This document shows, one piece after another, positions 1-12,114 of a stretch of DNA of 64,000 nt; the first letter of the stretch is position 1, and each line of letters begins with the position of its first letter. Made by a program: the position numbers and the translations under genes. The DNA is from Amphiduros pacificus (Eukaryota; Annelida; Polychaeta; Phyllodocida; Hesionidae): NCBI GenBank assembly GCA_949316495.1, contig OX439005.1, forward strand, positions 28,418,217 to 28,482,216. Reading direction: 5' to 3'. The notes below the pieces were generated by a model. The model was not told where the DNA came from. It was given only the letters and a program-made list of their open reading frames with translations, and searched no databases.

Positions 1-2680
1 CTTTACTTAACCACATCCCCTCACTCACAGCAGGGAAGGATTCTCAGAACATAAAAAAGTTTCAAAAGTCTACAAATTTTTATCATTGTAAATTTTTCAT
101 TTTTGATCAAAATACATGGAATCCAGACTGTGATATTTTCTGCAAAGTGCAAAGTATATTGTCACAATTTTTTCCAGTCAAAAAAAGATAAATAACTGTA
201 CTGCAATGAGGCTTCATATCTCTGATGTCGTGACTGTCATGGCGGCACCTCAGACTATCAATAACAGAACCGGTGAAATGTCAACCATCTTCATTTCAAA
301 CCAAGTGGTGAATCAATCATAAAAATGAAAACTCTCACCAAAAATTAAATTTAAACAACTGTGTAAATAATATTGCACCTATCAACCGGATAAATCATAA
401 TTATCATTGTGTTTTCACAAGAGAACCGTCAAATATCGATGGAATTCTCATACTTCATTGAAGCATTTCATTCCTAATGGAAGTCTCATAGATACAACAT
501 ACTTGATACAGTTATCTGATTTCAAATATTGTCCATCCCTTTAACTTTCCCTTTTTTTCTCTCACGATATTACACCCACCCACAGCTTCTAGAAGTAAAA
601 CTGCCCACGACACCCACGCATATTCAATATCAAAATCCTAAATCCAATCATACTCTCTATTTCAAATATCCTAACTAGTTTACAACATAGAAACAAAGCC
701 AATCACACATGAATGTGGATCAAATGACTTTTTCCCCCACAGATTCTTGTGAAGACACTAATATGTCACGTGTCTCCACGATACAGAAGTCTTTGACATA
801 CGAGAAAGCCTAGGAGAGACAGTGAAGGTCATGTCTAACTGCAGGGTTCACTCTGAATATTTTTCTTGTTCGAGACGCTCACACATTCACAGCCAGGAGC
901 TGTTCACTAAATCTCTGTCTCCTACAGTACATAGTCTTTATCAGATTACAGCAATGGACATCTTGAGTGTTTAAAGAAATAACTACAGAGCTGCACTATT
1001 TTTAACAGGTGATTACCCCGAAAAGTCAGGTGTTTGGTAACATGTTGAGATCGGCCAATGCAAACCTTGGTCTACGTCTCTGTGGGCAGTTTTGTTTATG
1101 AAGAAACCCATTAGAATGTCATAAATCTTTGCTTTCATCACCACGTCCTTGTGTACCAGATATATTCGTGAGTGCATCATTTTCCAACTGAATGAATCAA
1201 ATAATGTACTTTGTGTGATAACATAATGGGTAGAAAGTGTGCGACTCTTCTGGAACTCAAACCATGAATCCACTAAAAGGGACTGTGAGAGGCAGAAGAA
1301 AAAAAAGAGAATACGGTAAATGTAATCTAAATAAATTTCATGCTACATAAGTTATTAAAAATAAGATTTCTGAATATAATTTAAAAGAACAGAAAATTGT
1401 TGCAATTTCTGACAAAACTGGATGCTGCACGTCTAAAATAAATGATTTGATACCTTGTGACAAATGTCACAATCTGCACTGTAATAACCTGTGGTGTCAA
1501 CAATAATAGTATACATGGCTAAAGCCAGGTTCCTTAATACTAAATACATTGCAATGGTTGATATCTGACCTAATGACATAGGTCTTCTGTCCTGGAGGCT
1601 GTTAAGTACACTTACACTCTGCTCTCTGATCTAATTCATAGGCCTCTGATCTAATTCATAGGCCTAAAAGCTATGCCAATCAATGCATTTTTGTTATGTT
1701 TGTGTAGTTTTCCTGAAAATGCCTGCAAACTGCTTCATAAATGACCATTTAAAGTATTTATCCAGTACATACCTCAGAACAGTCACTGTGTTAAAAATAT
1801 GTACCCAATATTGGGGCTGACTCCATCACTTCTACATTTCTTTATTTCAGGAGTTCTAAACTGGATTTATATTTAGACTTTTATAGCTGGAAAAAATATT
1901 GCCAAGGGCTTCGCCATGTTGCTTGGCTTTCTAGCACTTCTTTAGCCTTCTGTTATCTTAAATCCAATATGACAGCCACTCAGTCACACCACTTTCCCTT
2001 TTCAGAAAGTCTTAAACTGAGCCTATAATAAGATATAAGAATGAGGCACTGGATGTTCCAGTTGCCTGAAATTTTCAAAGCTAAAGAGCAGCCATGGCAT
2101 TGCTCACTTGACAGCTATCTAAATATAAAAAATGGGGGGAAAATCTGAGCCTCATGGAATATAAATAGAATTGGATCTGTGAAAAAATGGCATCTTCCCT
2201 GAGAAATGTAGTTTCACAAGAAAAGAACAATGTTAGCAGTTAATTTTAGTATAAATAATCAGTTTTGGAATAAATTGACTGTGTAAAACCATACAGTTTT
2301 GTGTGAACTGCAGTTTTATGTCAACTACCTGCAGAGATGTTTACATGCATGTGAACTAAATGCAGAGTTATATTTGAACAAACAGCATCAAGACAATTCA
2401 GCAGCAGAAATACCTGTAAAAAAAACAATTGTGGAATTCACTATGAGATTTTATGAAAGCCTGATTCATTGCTGGCAGAATTCCCACAGACAAAGTCAAT
2501 ATGAGCACATGTGGACGTCACATGTCATCAGCCCACATTGTTGATCTTTACCAAGCATAAACAGACATACAGCACTGATGCTGCGGCACCTACTGCTGAT
2601 AATTTGCTTGATTGAATTAATTCAAAATTATTAATGCATATCATGTCAATTTGAAAATGACAATTTGAAAATGACAATTT
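1..2680. other. Intron 2 of the channel gene, no exon seen
   Basis: AT-rich unique sequence. Open frames (for example 86 codons on the minus strand ending near 1,013) lack splice sites or recognisable domains. The missing channel exons are not here. Confidence 0.5.
1624..1663 (+). repeat. 20-bp tandem duplication
   Basis: CTCTGATCTAATTCATAGGC occurs twice in a row. Confidence 0.9.
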
Positions 2681-2685
2681 TTGTT

Positions 2686-2962
<277 letters not shown>

Positions 2963-2964
2963 TG

Positions 2965-4580
2965 ACTTAAAAAGTTCTACAAGTGTACTGAAAGCAACAT
3001 TTGGGGTTCAGAATGGTCATTTTCAGTTAGCAGCATAGCCAGCTGATGAGGTATTTAAGGATTACACAGACAGTCACTTATCTGAATGCCAAATACCCAT
3101 ATTAGGTACTATGACACAAGGACCAAGAATATGAACAGTCTGCTCTTGATTCCAACCACACAGACCTGCCATACTCAGCTCTGTAGTGTATGCTAATTCC
3201 AATCCCATGGGCCCGGGCCTTTGATGTAACTCTGGGATGACCTAGGTATCAATTACTATTCATGATTGGCTTGTATTCAAAGCTTAATAAGCGATTTTGT
3301 AGTAGCCAGAATGGAGTGTACTGAGTTTACTACAAATAAATGACTTATGATTTAACTAACAACTCTATTAAAATAGAAATATGAAAATAGTTATTTTGAT
3401 ATAAACATTATATCGGTATATTAAAGGACTAATTATCTGATTCAAAGGTTCATAAGTAGTGCTATGAAAATAGTCTTGCTCTTATCTCTCTCAAAAATAT
3501 CGCAAATGGGATTAGTTTCTTTGCACCCTTTTCTTGAAAAGAGAAAACAAAATTAAATAACTTTATGTTTAAAACAAAATCGTGAAGACAATATGTATTG
3601 TTTTGCTGAGAAAAATGTTCTGTTAATTGTCTTGCTGACATGAATGCAGTGTAAACAGTCTTGCTAACATAAATGTACTGTAGATTGTCTGATATGAAAG
3701 TATTGGATATTGTCTTGCTGAAATGAATTGTCTTGCTGAAATGAATTGTCTTGTTGAAATGAATTGTCTTGTTGAAATGAATTGTCTTGCTGTCCCACGT
3801 AAACCTTAGCCATTAGAATGACTGCAGAGAATATTAATTGTGTTCAATCACTCTATAGTTGTGCATCCCCATACTATGCCTGTGGACCCATTGCTCAGCG
3901 TCTATCTCTACATGCTCATCATTACCAGCTATTGTCACCTGCATGTCTGAATGAAGCCATTCTGTATGTGTAAACACAGCAGATATCTCTGTCGCAATCA
4001 TGATAATGGACACATATTCCAGTCACTGGAGCTTGTTCCCACTCCACACATTGCTGTATGATCCTATATAATCCCTATCTCTATCATTCTCCCACTGGAT
4101 GCTTTATGATAGATTTGATTTTGCAATAGTACAAAATTCAAATATCATCTTTTTATGTCTGTGATTCCTTTTCTAATCTTTAGGAAAGGTACCGTCCATA
4201 TACCTACTCTTTGAAAAGGAAATCATCTATTCTTTGGTAATGAACATGGTGATGACATCCATGTTAGGATGTTTATTTTATTCCACTGATTGCACACTAT
4301 ATATATGTCACAAATAAAGGTGACTTCATGGTGAAATAGAATGAATTAAAAGATTAGGTATTCTCAATAAGAGCTAAAACTAGTCTACTTTTATGCAACC
4401 TCACAACATTTCCATTACGATTTTCTATCAACTAAAGATTTGAACATTATCAACTTCACAATCCATCTTCTTGTGCACCTGTTGACCGTGCTGAAGAAAC
4501 TCACATATTTGAGCAGAGCGGTTCCAGTGCATATTTCTGAAATGGCAGTGAGAATACATTTAGAAATATTTATACATCAC
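2965..4580. other. Intron 2 of the channel gene, continued
   Basis: Unique AT-rich sequence apart from the 18-bp repeat. Nothing coding recognised. Confidence 0.5.
3590..3792 (+). repeat. 18-bp tandem repeat with decayed left side
   Basis: ATTGTCTTGCTGAAATGA occurs about four times at 3,713-3,790. Weaker longer-spaced copies (GTCTTGCTGACATGAATG) occur to the left. Confidence 0.8.
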
Positions 4581-4721
4581 CTATAGTTGTAAGCACGGTT
4601 CCAGCAAAGAATATAGACTGTCCAAAGCTCCAGTTAGGTTCTGAGCTGACGTTGCCCACGGCGGACACTCCTCGATTGTTAGCATCTATGATCTCCACGA
4701 TGAACGACTCCAGCTCATCTT
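4581..4721 (-). CDS. KCNK: TREK-like two-pore K+ channel, shared second coding exon (cap and first pore loop)
   Basis: The acceptor is TTGTGTGTTGCAG at 4,722 and the donor is ATAG|GTGATG with GT at 4,580-4,579. The 141-nt exon enters with two bases and leaves with one, so it is phase 1 at both ends. It encodes DELESFIVEIIDANNRGVSA, then VGN, two N-glycosylation sequons (NVS and NWS), and the first pore helix and filter start FFAGTVLTTIG. DANNRGVSAVGN closely resembles the cap segment I recall for human KCNK10 (DADNAGVSPIGN), which is the basis for the TREK assignment. The donor splits the Gly codon of the G-Y-G selectivity filter, a position where K2P genes commonly have an intron. The second to fourth membrane helices and second pore loop must lie left of base 1, because I found no further K2P exon between 1 and 4,580. 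Confidence 0.9.
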
Positions 4722-4787
4722 CTGCAACACACAATACAATAAACAATATTAATATCTTACTTTCCCTGGATTAAAAATGAATCAATG

Positions 4788-4866
4788 GTTTGTCTTGGAA
4801 ATGAAGCAACAGTTTGTCTTGGAATCAAATCAACAATTTGTCTTTGAAATTAATCAACGGTTTATC
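4788..4866 (+). repeat. ~26-bp tandem repeat, three copies
   Basis: TTTGTCTTGGAAATGAAGCA-like units diverge within about 80 bp, 70 bp upstream (in gene orientation) of channel exon 2. Confidence 0.75.
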
Positions 4867-5335
4867 CTTTTCACAGAATTAAAAAAAGATATTTTTTTTA
4901 ATATAAATTTTATTAGCCACTGTTGTCCTGATCACACCAATAGTCTGTAACACAACATAATGTAGTAAGATAGAACAGAATATAAAATCAAGTTTATCTA
5001 GTGGCAGATGAAAATGTTATTAGTGGAGAAACAGTTGGTTGTCTTAATTGTTTTCATTGAAGATTTGTCCAATGTCACTCATTGATATTTTATGGAGTAA
5101 TTCCCATTGAGCTCAGTGGTTCCCAACTGGTACTTCTGACCTGTTATTATGTTCTGCAGCTAGAATATTCAGCTTATTTTGCTTTCCTATCACTTTCACA
5201 ATATCAAAGTGAGTGGGTGAGATCGTATTTTTCTATTTCCAGCTTATGGTCAAGTCATTGGTTTAAACTTGAAATTTCTGACCTAACACAATTTTGGTAT
5301 AAATTTCATAGATGGCTGAACATTGTCTGGAGTTT

Positions 5336-5605
5336 ATGTTACTTTCAGCATTTTTTTAGTCATTTTATGATAAAACCTACTTGTAGTGGGGCAGCACAGA
5401 TAAAGTGCTGCCCCATTGAATTGTTATGTTTACAAGAACAACAGTTTAACCCTTCAGGCATGGGCTTCAGGCAGCTCATTCATATGAAATCTATATCATT
5501 AATTCAATGCCAGCATGGCCGGGAATTAAACCCATGACCTTTGGATCACCACAAAGGAACTGTTGTTAATGAGCCTGCTCTCTAACTAACTGCGCCACAG
5601 CACGT
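5336..5605 (-). mobile_element. tRNA-derived SINE, diverged copy
   Basis: The reverse complement shows the head near 5,600-5,520 (GTGGCGCAGTTAGTTAGAG-like), the body, and a degraded tail near 5,340. A plus-strand open frame of 151 codons here is only its antisense. Confidence 0.82.
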
Positions 5606-5609
5606 GCTC

Positions 5610-7280
5610 TACATAAACAACATATTCAAAATTCAAAAGGAAAGGAAGAAATATAAAAAAAGTTTAGTTTCTTTTATCTATCACTTAAACTACAAAATGA
5701 ACTACAAAAGGTGGCAGCAAAAACGTATTCCATGAAAGCGTTAAATGACAATTCTATTCTGCCCTTTGGTTGTGACTAAAAGCCCTTCTTACCCTTTTCA
5801 GAGTGGATGACACCCTTAATGTTAAAGGCCTCAAACATTATATGTAATTAATAGCATTCATTAGAGAATTTCTACTACCTTTTTATTTTTCAATTTGAAG
5901 TTCTCTGTGATCTTAAATTATCATCAATGGCTTCTGTTGAATGTGTAATGCTTTAAGAAAGAAAACAATTAATGAGTGTTGAACTTGTAACCATACATAA
6001 GGCCAAGTACAAACTGCCATATGCATCAATTCAATATTATGACATTTGCAAAATAGTGTTAAAATATCTATCACTATACAAAAGGGGAAAGCATGACCTT
6101 AAATTAGATAATGAAAACACCAAATAAGACACATTTGGTTACTTGTTATTATTCTATCATTATGGAATAACCAGAATAATCATGCTGTCCATACAATAAC
6201 AATTGTGCACAAACATTATTTCATCATAAAATGCAGATTAAACCTGCTATTCATACAATGGTTTTGTAACATAATATAGAGGGGAAACCCAATATTTATG
6301 TATTGTGGCATTGCTGGTTCAATTGCCTCACATGTACCGTGAAACAAATTTGCACAAACAAGAGATGAAATATTTTCAAAGGAATTAAAATTTACTTTTA
6401 CCAGGAAACATTTCAGCTCTGTTACAATGTAATCCACTGTTCAACATTGATATGTCTCATTAGATTAATACAAGGCAACTGATGAGCATTAGTACTCTAA
6501 TGAACAGAGGTAGTTGATGTCCAACTTTCCTCTGCCTCCATTGCCTAAATTCATGGCTTTTACAGAGCAGACAGCCCATCTTCCAACTGCTTACCATGAG
6601 CAATGGATCACAATGATCCTGTTTAAATGGTAGTAGTTGTAGTAATAGATTCATATGTATGTCAATAGGTCAGTCATCTGTTATTTTACAGCTTACAATA
6701 ATATCTGTTATTTGGCAGAAATGGTCATATCAATCTCTGTTTTCTTTAATATTAATCAATGGCAATGACAATGAAAAAATACCAATGCCAGACTTTTGGT
6801 TTATTTTATTAAGTTTTATCATCATAACACCTGTGAAATCATATGTTGTAGTGGTCATAATGATTTTTTTATAGCTCAGTTGGCATTACCAGTTTAAAGT
6901 ACCAAACATACATGGATGAAATGTCCCTTTTCATGTAAGAGAAATGATTGAATTAATGATTTTCTGCCTGCATTACTTTTCACACTAACTGCTGGATAAA
7001 CATTCAAGAATACTCAGACATCTAAGTATTTAAAACAACTTCACTATTACCATTCCTTCCTATATTTATGTGTTTCCACTGGTGAAGAAGAAGACCAACC
7101 AAAGATCTGTACATTTTACAGCGTGGCCATCAAAGTCCAATTTGAAGATATGCCCCGGTCAGCAAGTCATTTTTTTACATCGTGCCTTTGATTCAGTCTA
7201 TTTATTTTGTGGAAACATATTCCTCGGTGATTACTGCTAATGAGTTGAACACCATCACCTATTCAGGACAAGGGCTTTGA
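5610..7280. other. Intron 1 of the channel gene, unique sequence
   Basis: AT-rich, no repeats or exons recognised. Confidence 0.5.
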
Positions 7281-7283
7281 TTT

Positions 7284-7510
7284 AAAGGGGAAGGAAACCT
7301 TCACAAATTGTGGATTAGCAATTTAAATTTCATTAATATGAACACATATATAACATGAAAAGAAGACTTTAAGATATCATTTTAGTACTTTTACTCTGGT
7401 CAAATTTTCTGAACTTGTAATTATCTTTTGTTGGTGGCAGCCATCTTGTCAAGGGAATTATAGTGGTACTAGCCAATGAGAACAAATTCCCCTAAAGGTA
7501 TTAAGCATCA
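7284..7510 (+). repeat. Dispersed repeat, copy 1 (AAGGGGAAGGAAACC family)
   Basis: The sequence starting AAGGGGAAGGAAACCTTCAC and continuing through GGCAGCCATCTTG matches the reverse complement of 47,290-47,457. The family may extend rightward toward the LINE. Its class is unknown. Confidence 0.65.
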
Positions 7511-7763
7511 ATTCTACAATTTGGTGTTTTTGAAAGCTTAGCCACATATGAACACAATGACAGATTGAAATTATAACAGGGTTAAAAGATATGTTGCTAT
7601 GAGGCACAGCAGTTGCACTCTCAGCAGAGGTCTGTCTGAGCCATAAGCTGCATGTGACGGGTAAACACGGGTAGCGTGAACTATATTTGACCTCAATTGA
7701 GGCTCAAAGTAGGGTAGCACTGTTTGACGTAATTTTGGTACTATTCAAAGGAGAATACATTTC

Positions 7764-7803
7764 ATGACGTCATAAGCACATTGCCATACTCTTATGACGT
7801 CAT
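7764..7803. promoter_or_regulatory. Pair of perfect CRE-type palindromes
   Basis: ATGACGTCAT occurs at 7,764-7,773 and again at 7,794-7,803, 30 bp start to start. TGACGTCA is the full CREB/ATF site by known consensus. Function is inferred only; the pair may belong to the dispersed repeat next to it. Confidence 0.4.
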
Positions 7804-7984
7804 TTTACCTTTCAGTGCCTCTATGATGACACTCCACATACAAATGATGCCAAGAAAGGAGTGTGCTTTCATTAGGGGTCTATATATTAAGGTCTTGTTC
7901 AAATAGGTTTTACAGACAATGATGGGGATGTATTTTTCAAAAAATGTATAGACATGGAAAGACAAATACATTTATCACCAATAT

Positions 7985-9190
7985 GTGAATTTTAAACGTT
8001 TTTTTCAAAATCGGTGCTTAATCCCTTTAATGCCACATCTGTTTTCAAGTCTGTTTAATAATATATTGTTGTCAATAGTGTCAAAAGCTGCAGAGAGGTC
8101 TAAAAAGACTAACATTACTGTTTTGTTTTTGTCTATGTCTATTGATATATCATTTTGTAATTTAAGCAATGCAGTCCCTGTACTGTGAAATTCCTTGTAT
8201 GCTGATTGGAACATACACTGAATATTATTTTCTGTTAGGTGACTCACATACTCTTTCGCTAGTGCCCGCTCAATTAGTTTTGATAGATAAGCCAAATTTG
8301 ATATAATTATTTTTTTAAAGTTCTAGACCCAGTTTTTTTATAAGTGGTCTGATAATAGCTAATTTAAGTGAAGTAGGCAAATTTCCCAACATAATTGATT
8401 TATTTATAAATGCTGTCAGTAGGGGAAGTAGCAGTCCAATGTATTCAGAAGTCTATTTAATATTTTGAATAGTTTTTTTGGATCAGATTTGTTTGAATCA
8501 ATCATATCAGCATATTATTGTATTTGTTTCATTGTATTTTACATTGTATTTTGTAAGTCAATAAGCCTGTTTTGATCATTTTTCTTTCAAGTCGATTTTT
8601 CTTTATTTATATTTTCAGATAACCATTTCAGATATAATTATTATAATTATGTGCTGTATTAAATGTATTTTCGACATCATTTATAAAGTCATTAATTTTT
8701 ATTCTTTTATAATTCTTGAATTCTAAATGTTTCTTATTTTTCCTCATTATTTTTAGTTTTAATTTAAATTGTACAATATTGTGATCCAAGATCATTTCTT
8801 CAACCTTATAACCGGCTTTCAATGATATCTGTATGTATATTTGTTATTAATAAATCTAAGGTGTTTCCAAGTATATGCATTGGTTCATGTATATGATTTT
8901 TTAGATTATATAGATCAAGCATTTCTTAGAATTTAATCACATTGTTTTTTTTTTTGGCTTATTCATATGAAAATTATAGTCCCCAATGAATATAACATTA
9001 TGTTTTTAGATACTATAGTGGGCCAGAATTCCTAAAAAAATTCAGTGGTACATGATTTAGAGTCCGATTTAATATTAATTTCCATTAATTCCATCAATTA
9101 ATTCCGTTAATTTATGATTATGAGTTATCTTTTTTATATCAATTTCATCCCGGTGTATAGCAGCCAGACCACCTCAGGATCTTGGCACAT
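7985..9190 (-). mobile_element. LINE fragment, CR1/Jockey-type endonuclease to mid reverse transcriptase
   Basis: Read from right to left, the minus strand shows endonuclease pieces GGLAAIHRDEIDIKK (near 9,130-9,170), GDYNFHMNK (near 8,965-8,990) and TLDLLITN (near 8,845-8,865). It then shows a DHNIVQFKLKLK linker (near 8,770-8,800) and reverse transcriptase blocks LTENNIQCMFQSAYKEFHST and VFLDLSAAFDTID (motif A) at 8,050-8,240. The frame is broken several times and ends shortly after GIKG, so the C-terminal half of the enzyme, including the catalytic FADD-type motif, and the 3' end are missing. The N-terminus of the endonuclease is also gone. This is a dead internal fragment, not a normally 5'-truncated insertion. 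Confidence 0.85.
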
Positions 9191-9194
9191 GAGG

Positions 9195-10250
9195 GTAGAA
9201 AATTAATTACACTGGGCCTTTTATATGGTACAGGTTTGAGGCTTATAAAATGTTAAATTTTTTATTGTTTTTTTTGGAAAAATATACAATACCATAAAAA
9301 TTTATCTAAATCCAAAGTCACAAGCTTTTGACAATTACAAATAATTCAAACATGCTTTTATGGCGGCCATGACACCTTCATCCCTTATGCTGATCACAGG
9401 AAGTAATAAGAAAAGTTCATATATTTTGCAGACCCTGCTTCAATTGCAGTCATTTTGAAACTTTTTTCAACCATGATGTAATAATTTAGTATGAAAATTT
9501 AGAAGGCCAGATTCTGAATTATACATGTACACCAGCCATGTGAGCAGTAATAGGGAAATGTCAGATTTTCAGAGTAAAATACTTGAAAATACAACAGAGT
9601 CTTAGGTCAACAACTGGATGGTTTGAAAAAGGCTACTTACAAGGATTAAATGACTGAAGTTTGAAAATGTGGGTTATGTTAGTCTTTAAGTTCACAATCT
9701 GAAAATAGTATCTTTAGATATTTAGGATCATAAAATCCTTGCTGCAGGTTTGAGTGAGTCAGACATACCGGTATATAGCAAAAGTAGTTGGAAACAAAGG
9801 TCAAATTTGTGTTTACATATATATATGTTGGGCAGAGCCTTATTGTTATAAGAAATTAATAAGATAGAATGCAAAATTAACTTATACATAGAAATCATAC
9901 AGGTAATTTCAAGGGCTGGTTTACTTACAAAAGTCAGCCTTATTGTGAAAAATGATCAATATTGGAAAGGCGATATCTAATTAAGAAGAAAGCTGAGATG
10001 ATCCAAAATGAAAGACAAAATAATTCTTGGAGGAAATGCACATTCAAATTCAAAACTGGTGACAAAAAAGCCACAGACTGGTGACTTTACTGGTGGTATA
10101 TAATTTCAAGTGAACAGGAAAAAAAATTCAGATTTTATCCAAATGTATTGAGACTTGTCCCTTGCTCAGACATGAGTAAATGCTAACTGATCTACAATGT
10201 ACACGGAAAAGACTCTCACTCTCAAATGTTGGCAGGAATGTCATCCACCT
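9195..10250. other. Intron 1, unique sequence
   Basis: Nothing recognised between the LINE fragment and the 33-bp array. Confidence 0.45.
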
Positions 10251-10253
10251 CCA

Positions 10254-10885
10254 CTAACTCATACCTGTCTGGCTTCTGAATGAAACATATTTTAGACCTT
10301 TCTGGCTTCTGAATGAAGCATAATTTGGACCTTTCTGGCTTCAGAATGAAGTATACTTTGGACCTTTCTGGCTCTTCAGAATGAAGTATATTTTAGACCT
10401 GTCTGGCTTATGAATGAAGCATACTTTGGACCTTTCTGGCTTCAGAATGAAGCATACTTTGGACCTTTCTGGCTTCAGAATGAAGTATACTTTGGACCTT
10501 TCTGCTTACTAAACACAGTACACTTTTGATCATTCTGCCTACTGAATGCAGTATACTTTTGATCATTCTGCCTACCGAATGCAGTATACTTTTGATCATT
10601 CTGCCTACTGAATGCAGTATACTTTTAATCATTCTGCCTACTGAATGCAGCATACTTTTGATCATACTGCCTACTGAATGCAGCATACTTTTGATCATTC
10701 TGCCTTCCTCCATTCTGTATATTTGGATCTTTCTGGCTGTGGATGAAGTATCCTTTGGATCTTTCTGGTTTCTGAATGAAGTATACTTTTAACCTCTCTA
10801 ACTTCTGAAAGCAGAATACTTTGAACCATTCTGGCTTCTGAACATTGTATACTTTTAACCTTTCTTACATCTGGAAGCAGTATAA
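10254..10885 (+). repeat. 33-bp minisatellite (about 19 units)
   Basis: The unit is close to TTCTGAATGAAGTATACTTT plus GGACCTTTCTGGC. The middle block (10,505-10,705) uses a variant with GATCATTCTGCCTACTGAATG. Because 33 is divisible by three, long frames stay open on both strands, giving 11-residue peptide repeats. Confidence 0.93.
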
Positions 10886-11019
10886 AAGACTCTGAAGTAA
10901 TTCTTAATTTTTAAAAGAAGTATAAACTTGTGTCCATTCTATTGAGCCAATCTAAATCACTGCTTTTCCAAAGTCCTGCATCTTTGAAATCCCTGCGCTC
11001 ATCAAAATTAAGCAGCATT

Positions 11020-11232
11020 TTATTTATCAGTGACCTTTGGTCGTTCCCTGGCATATGTTGCCACCCGGTGCAGCTTGACCTCTGTCGGGAGGAGGATATC
11101 TGTCTGAGCCAGGTTTCCCCCAGAGACCCATCTCCCTCTCCTGCTTGTGGGAGCAATGTCCACGACAATTCTGCAGGTCTCTCTCTTAATATAAAACCCA
11201 TCAAGCCAAAGCCTATCTCCAAATTGTAACAT
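11020..11232. other. G+C-richer island with open frames on both strands
   Basis: The segment from about 11,030 to 11,215 is clearly richer in G+C than the surrounding intron. On the minus strand one frame reads 70 codons (GDRLWLDGFYIKRETC and onward) and another frame reads 103; on the plus strand a 99-codon frame is open. Simultaneous openness means none can be trusted as coding. No splice signals flank the minus-strand frames convincingly. It sits inside the channel gene's first intron, next to a 33-bp minisatellite. Confidence 0.2.
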
Positions 11233-11857
11233 TCCTATCTCTGTTTTTCATTACAGTTGGATACATTTATTCAATTCTCAGCAATATTTGTGTAACTTGC
11301 TATAAAATTTATCAACCAATTCTATTCGTTTTTTTACTACATATTTACAATTTTGCCATTTATCCACACAAATTTGCAATTTGCTTTCATCAAATTTCTG
11401 TTTGAAACACATAATAAAGCCAATTAAATACAACTTGCAGTATCAGACTTTCATTTAGTCAACACATGAGTATATAAAGCCACCCACAAAGGGATCAAGT
11501 GTTTTTCATATGATCTGTCTGCAAGAGAACTAATTTCAGTGATACCAAGGGAAATAAAACAAGATAGTGAAGCCAACTTGAGCTTGTATAAATCTGATCA
11601 GAATCTAGAAGATTTTGTTGCTTCACATAAGAAAAATATAACTTCCTAAAGCTTGGCAATGAATCTGGTGAGAGGCATCCCAGGATGGCAGCATTTCAAT
11701 ATGTTGAGCTTTATTTGGAGATCTCCGTATATCAGTCACTAACCACTTCCTGGAAAGCCACACAACAGACAAACAGACAAAGAGATTTACTGTGGATGAT
11801 AAAAGATTGAAGACATCAACTCTTTCATGCAATATTTGAGTCCGGACAAATACAATG

Positions 11858-12110
11858 CATATTGATATGACATTTAAAAGTGGTTAGTTTTCCACGTTCT
11901 AGTTTTAGATGCCAGTCTTGACCCAACTAATTCTTGACTGTATTAACACAGGATCTATTAATGAATGCTATTGAGCAAGGAATTAAAATTCAAGGTTGCT
12001 ATCCAATAAATGGAATGTAAAGTGATAGAATAAAAGAATTAGTTGGGTCAAGACTGGCATCTAAAACTAGAACGTGGAAAACTAACCACTTTTAATGTCA
12101 TATCAATATG
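11858..12110. mobile_element. Foldback element with ~77-bp near-perfect arms
   Basis: The left arm 11,858-11,935 and right arm 12,034-12,110 are inverted copies with a single one-base length difference, separated by a 98-bp unrelated spacer. No clear target duplication was found. It could be a young foldback MITE or a hairpin-forming duplication. Confidence 0.75.
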
Positions 12111-12114
12111 ACTG

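Noticed and set aside
5082-5537. 151-codon plus-strand frame
   Set aside because: Its right half is antisense to a SINE and its left half is AT-rich unique sequence. No domain, no splice context.
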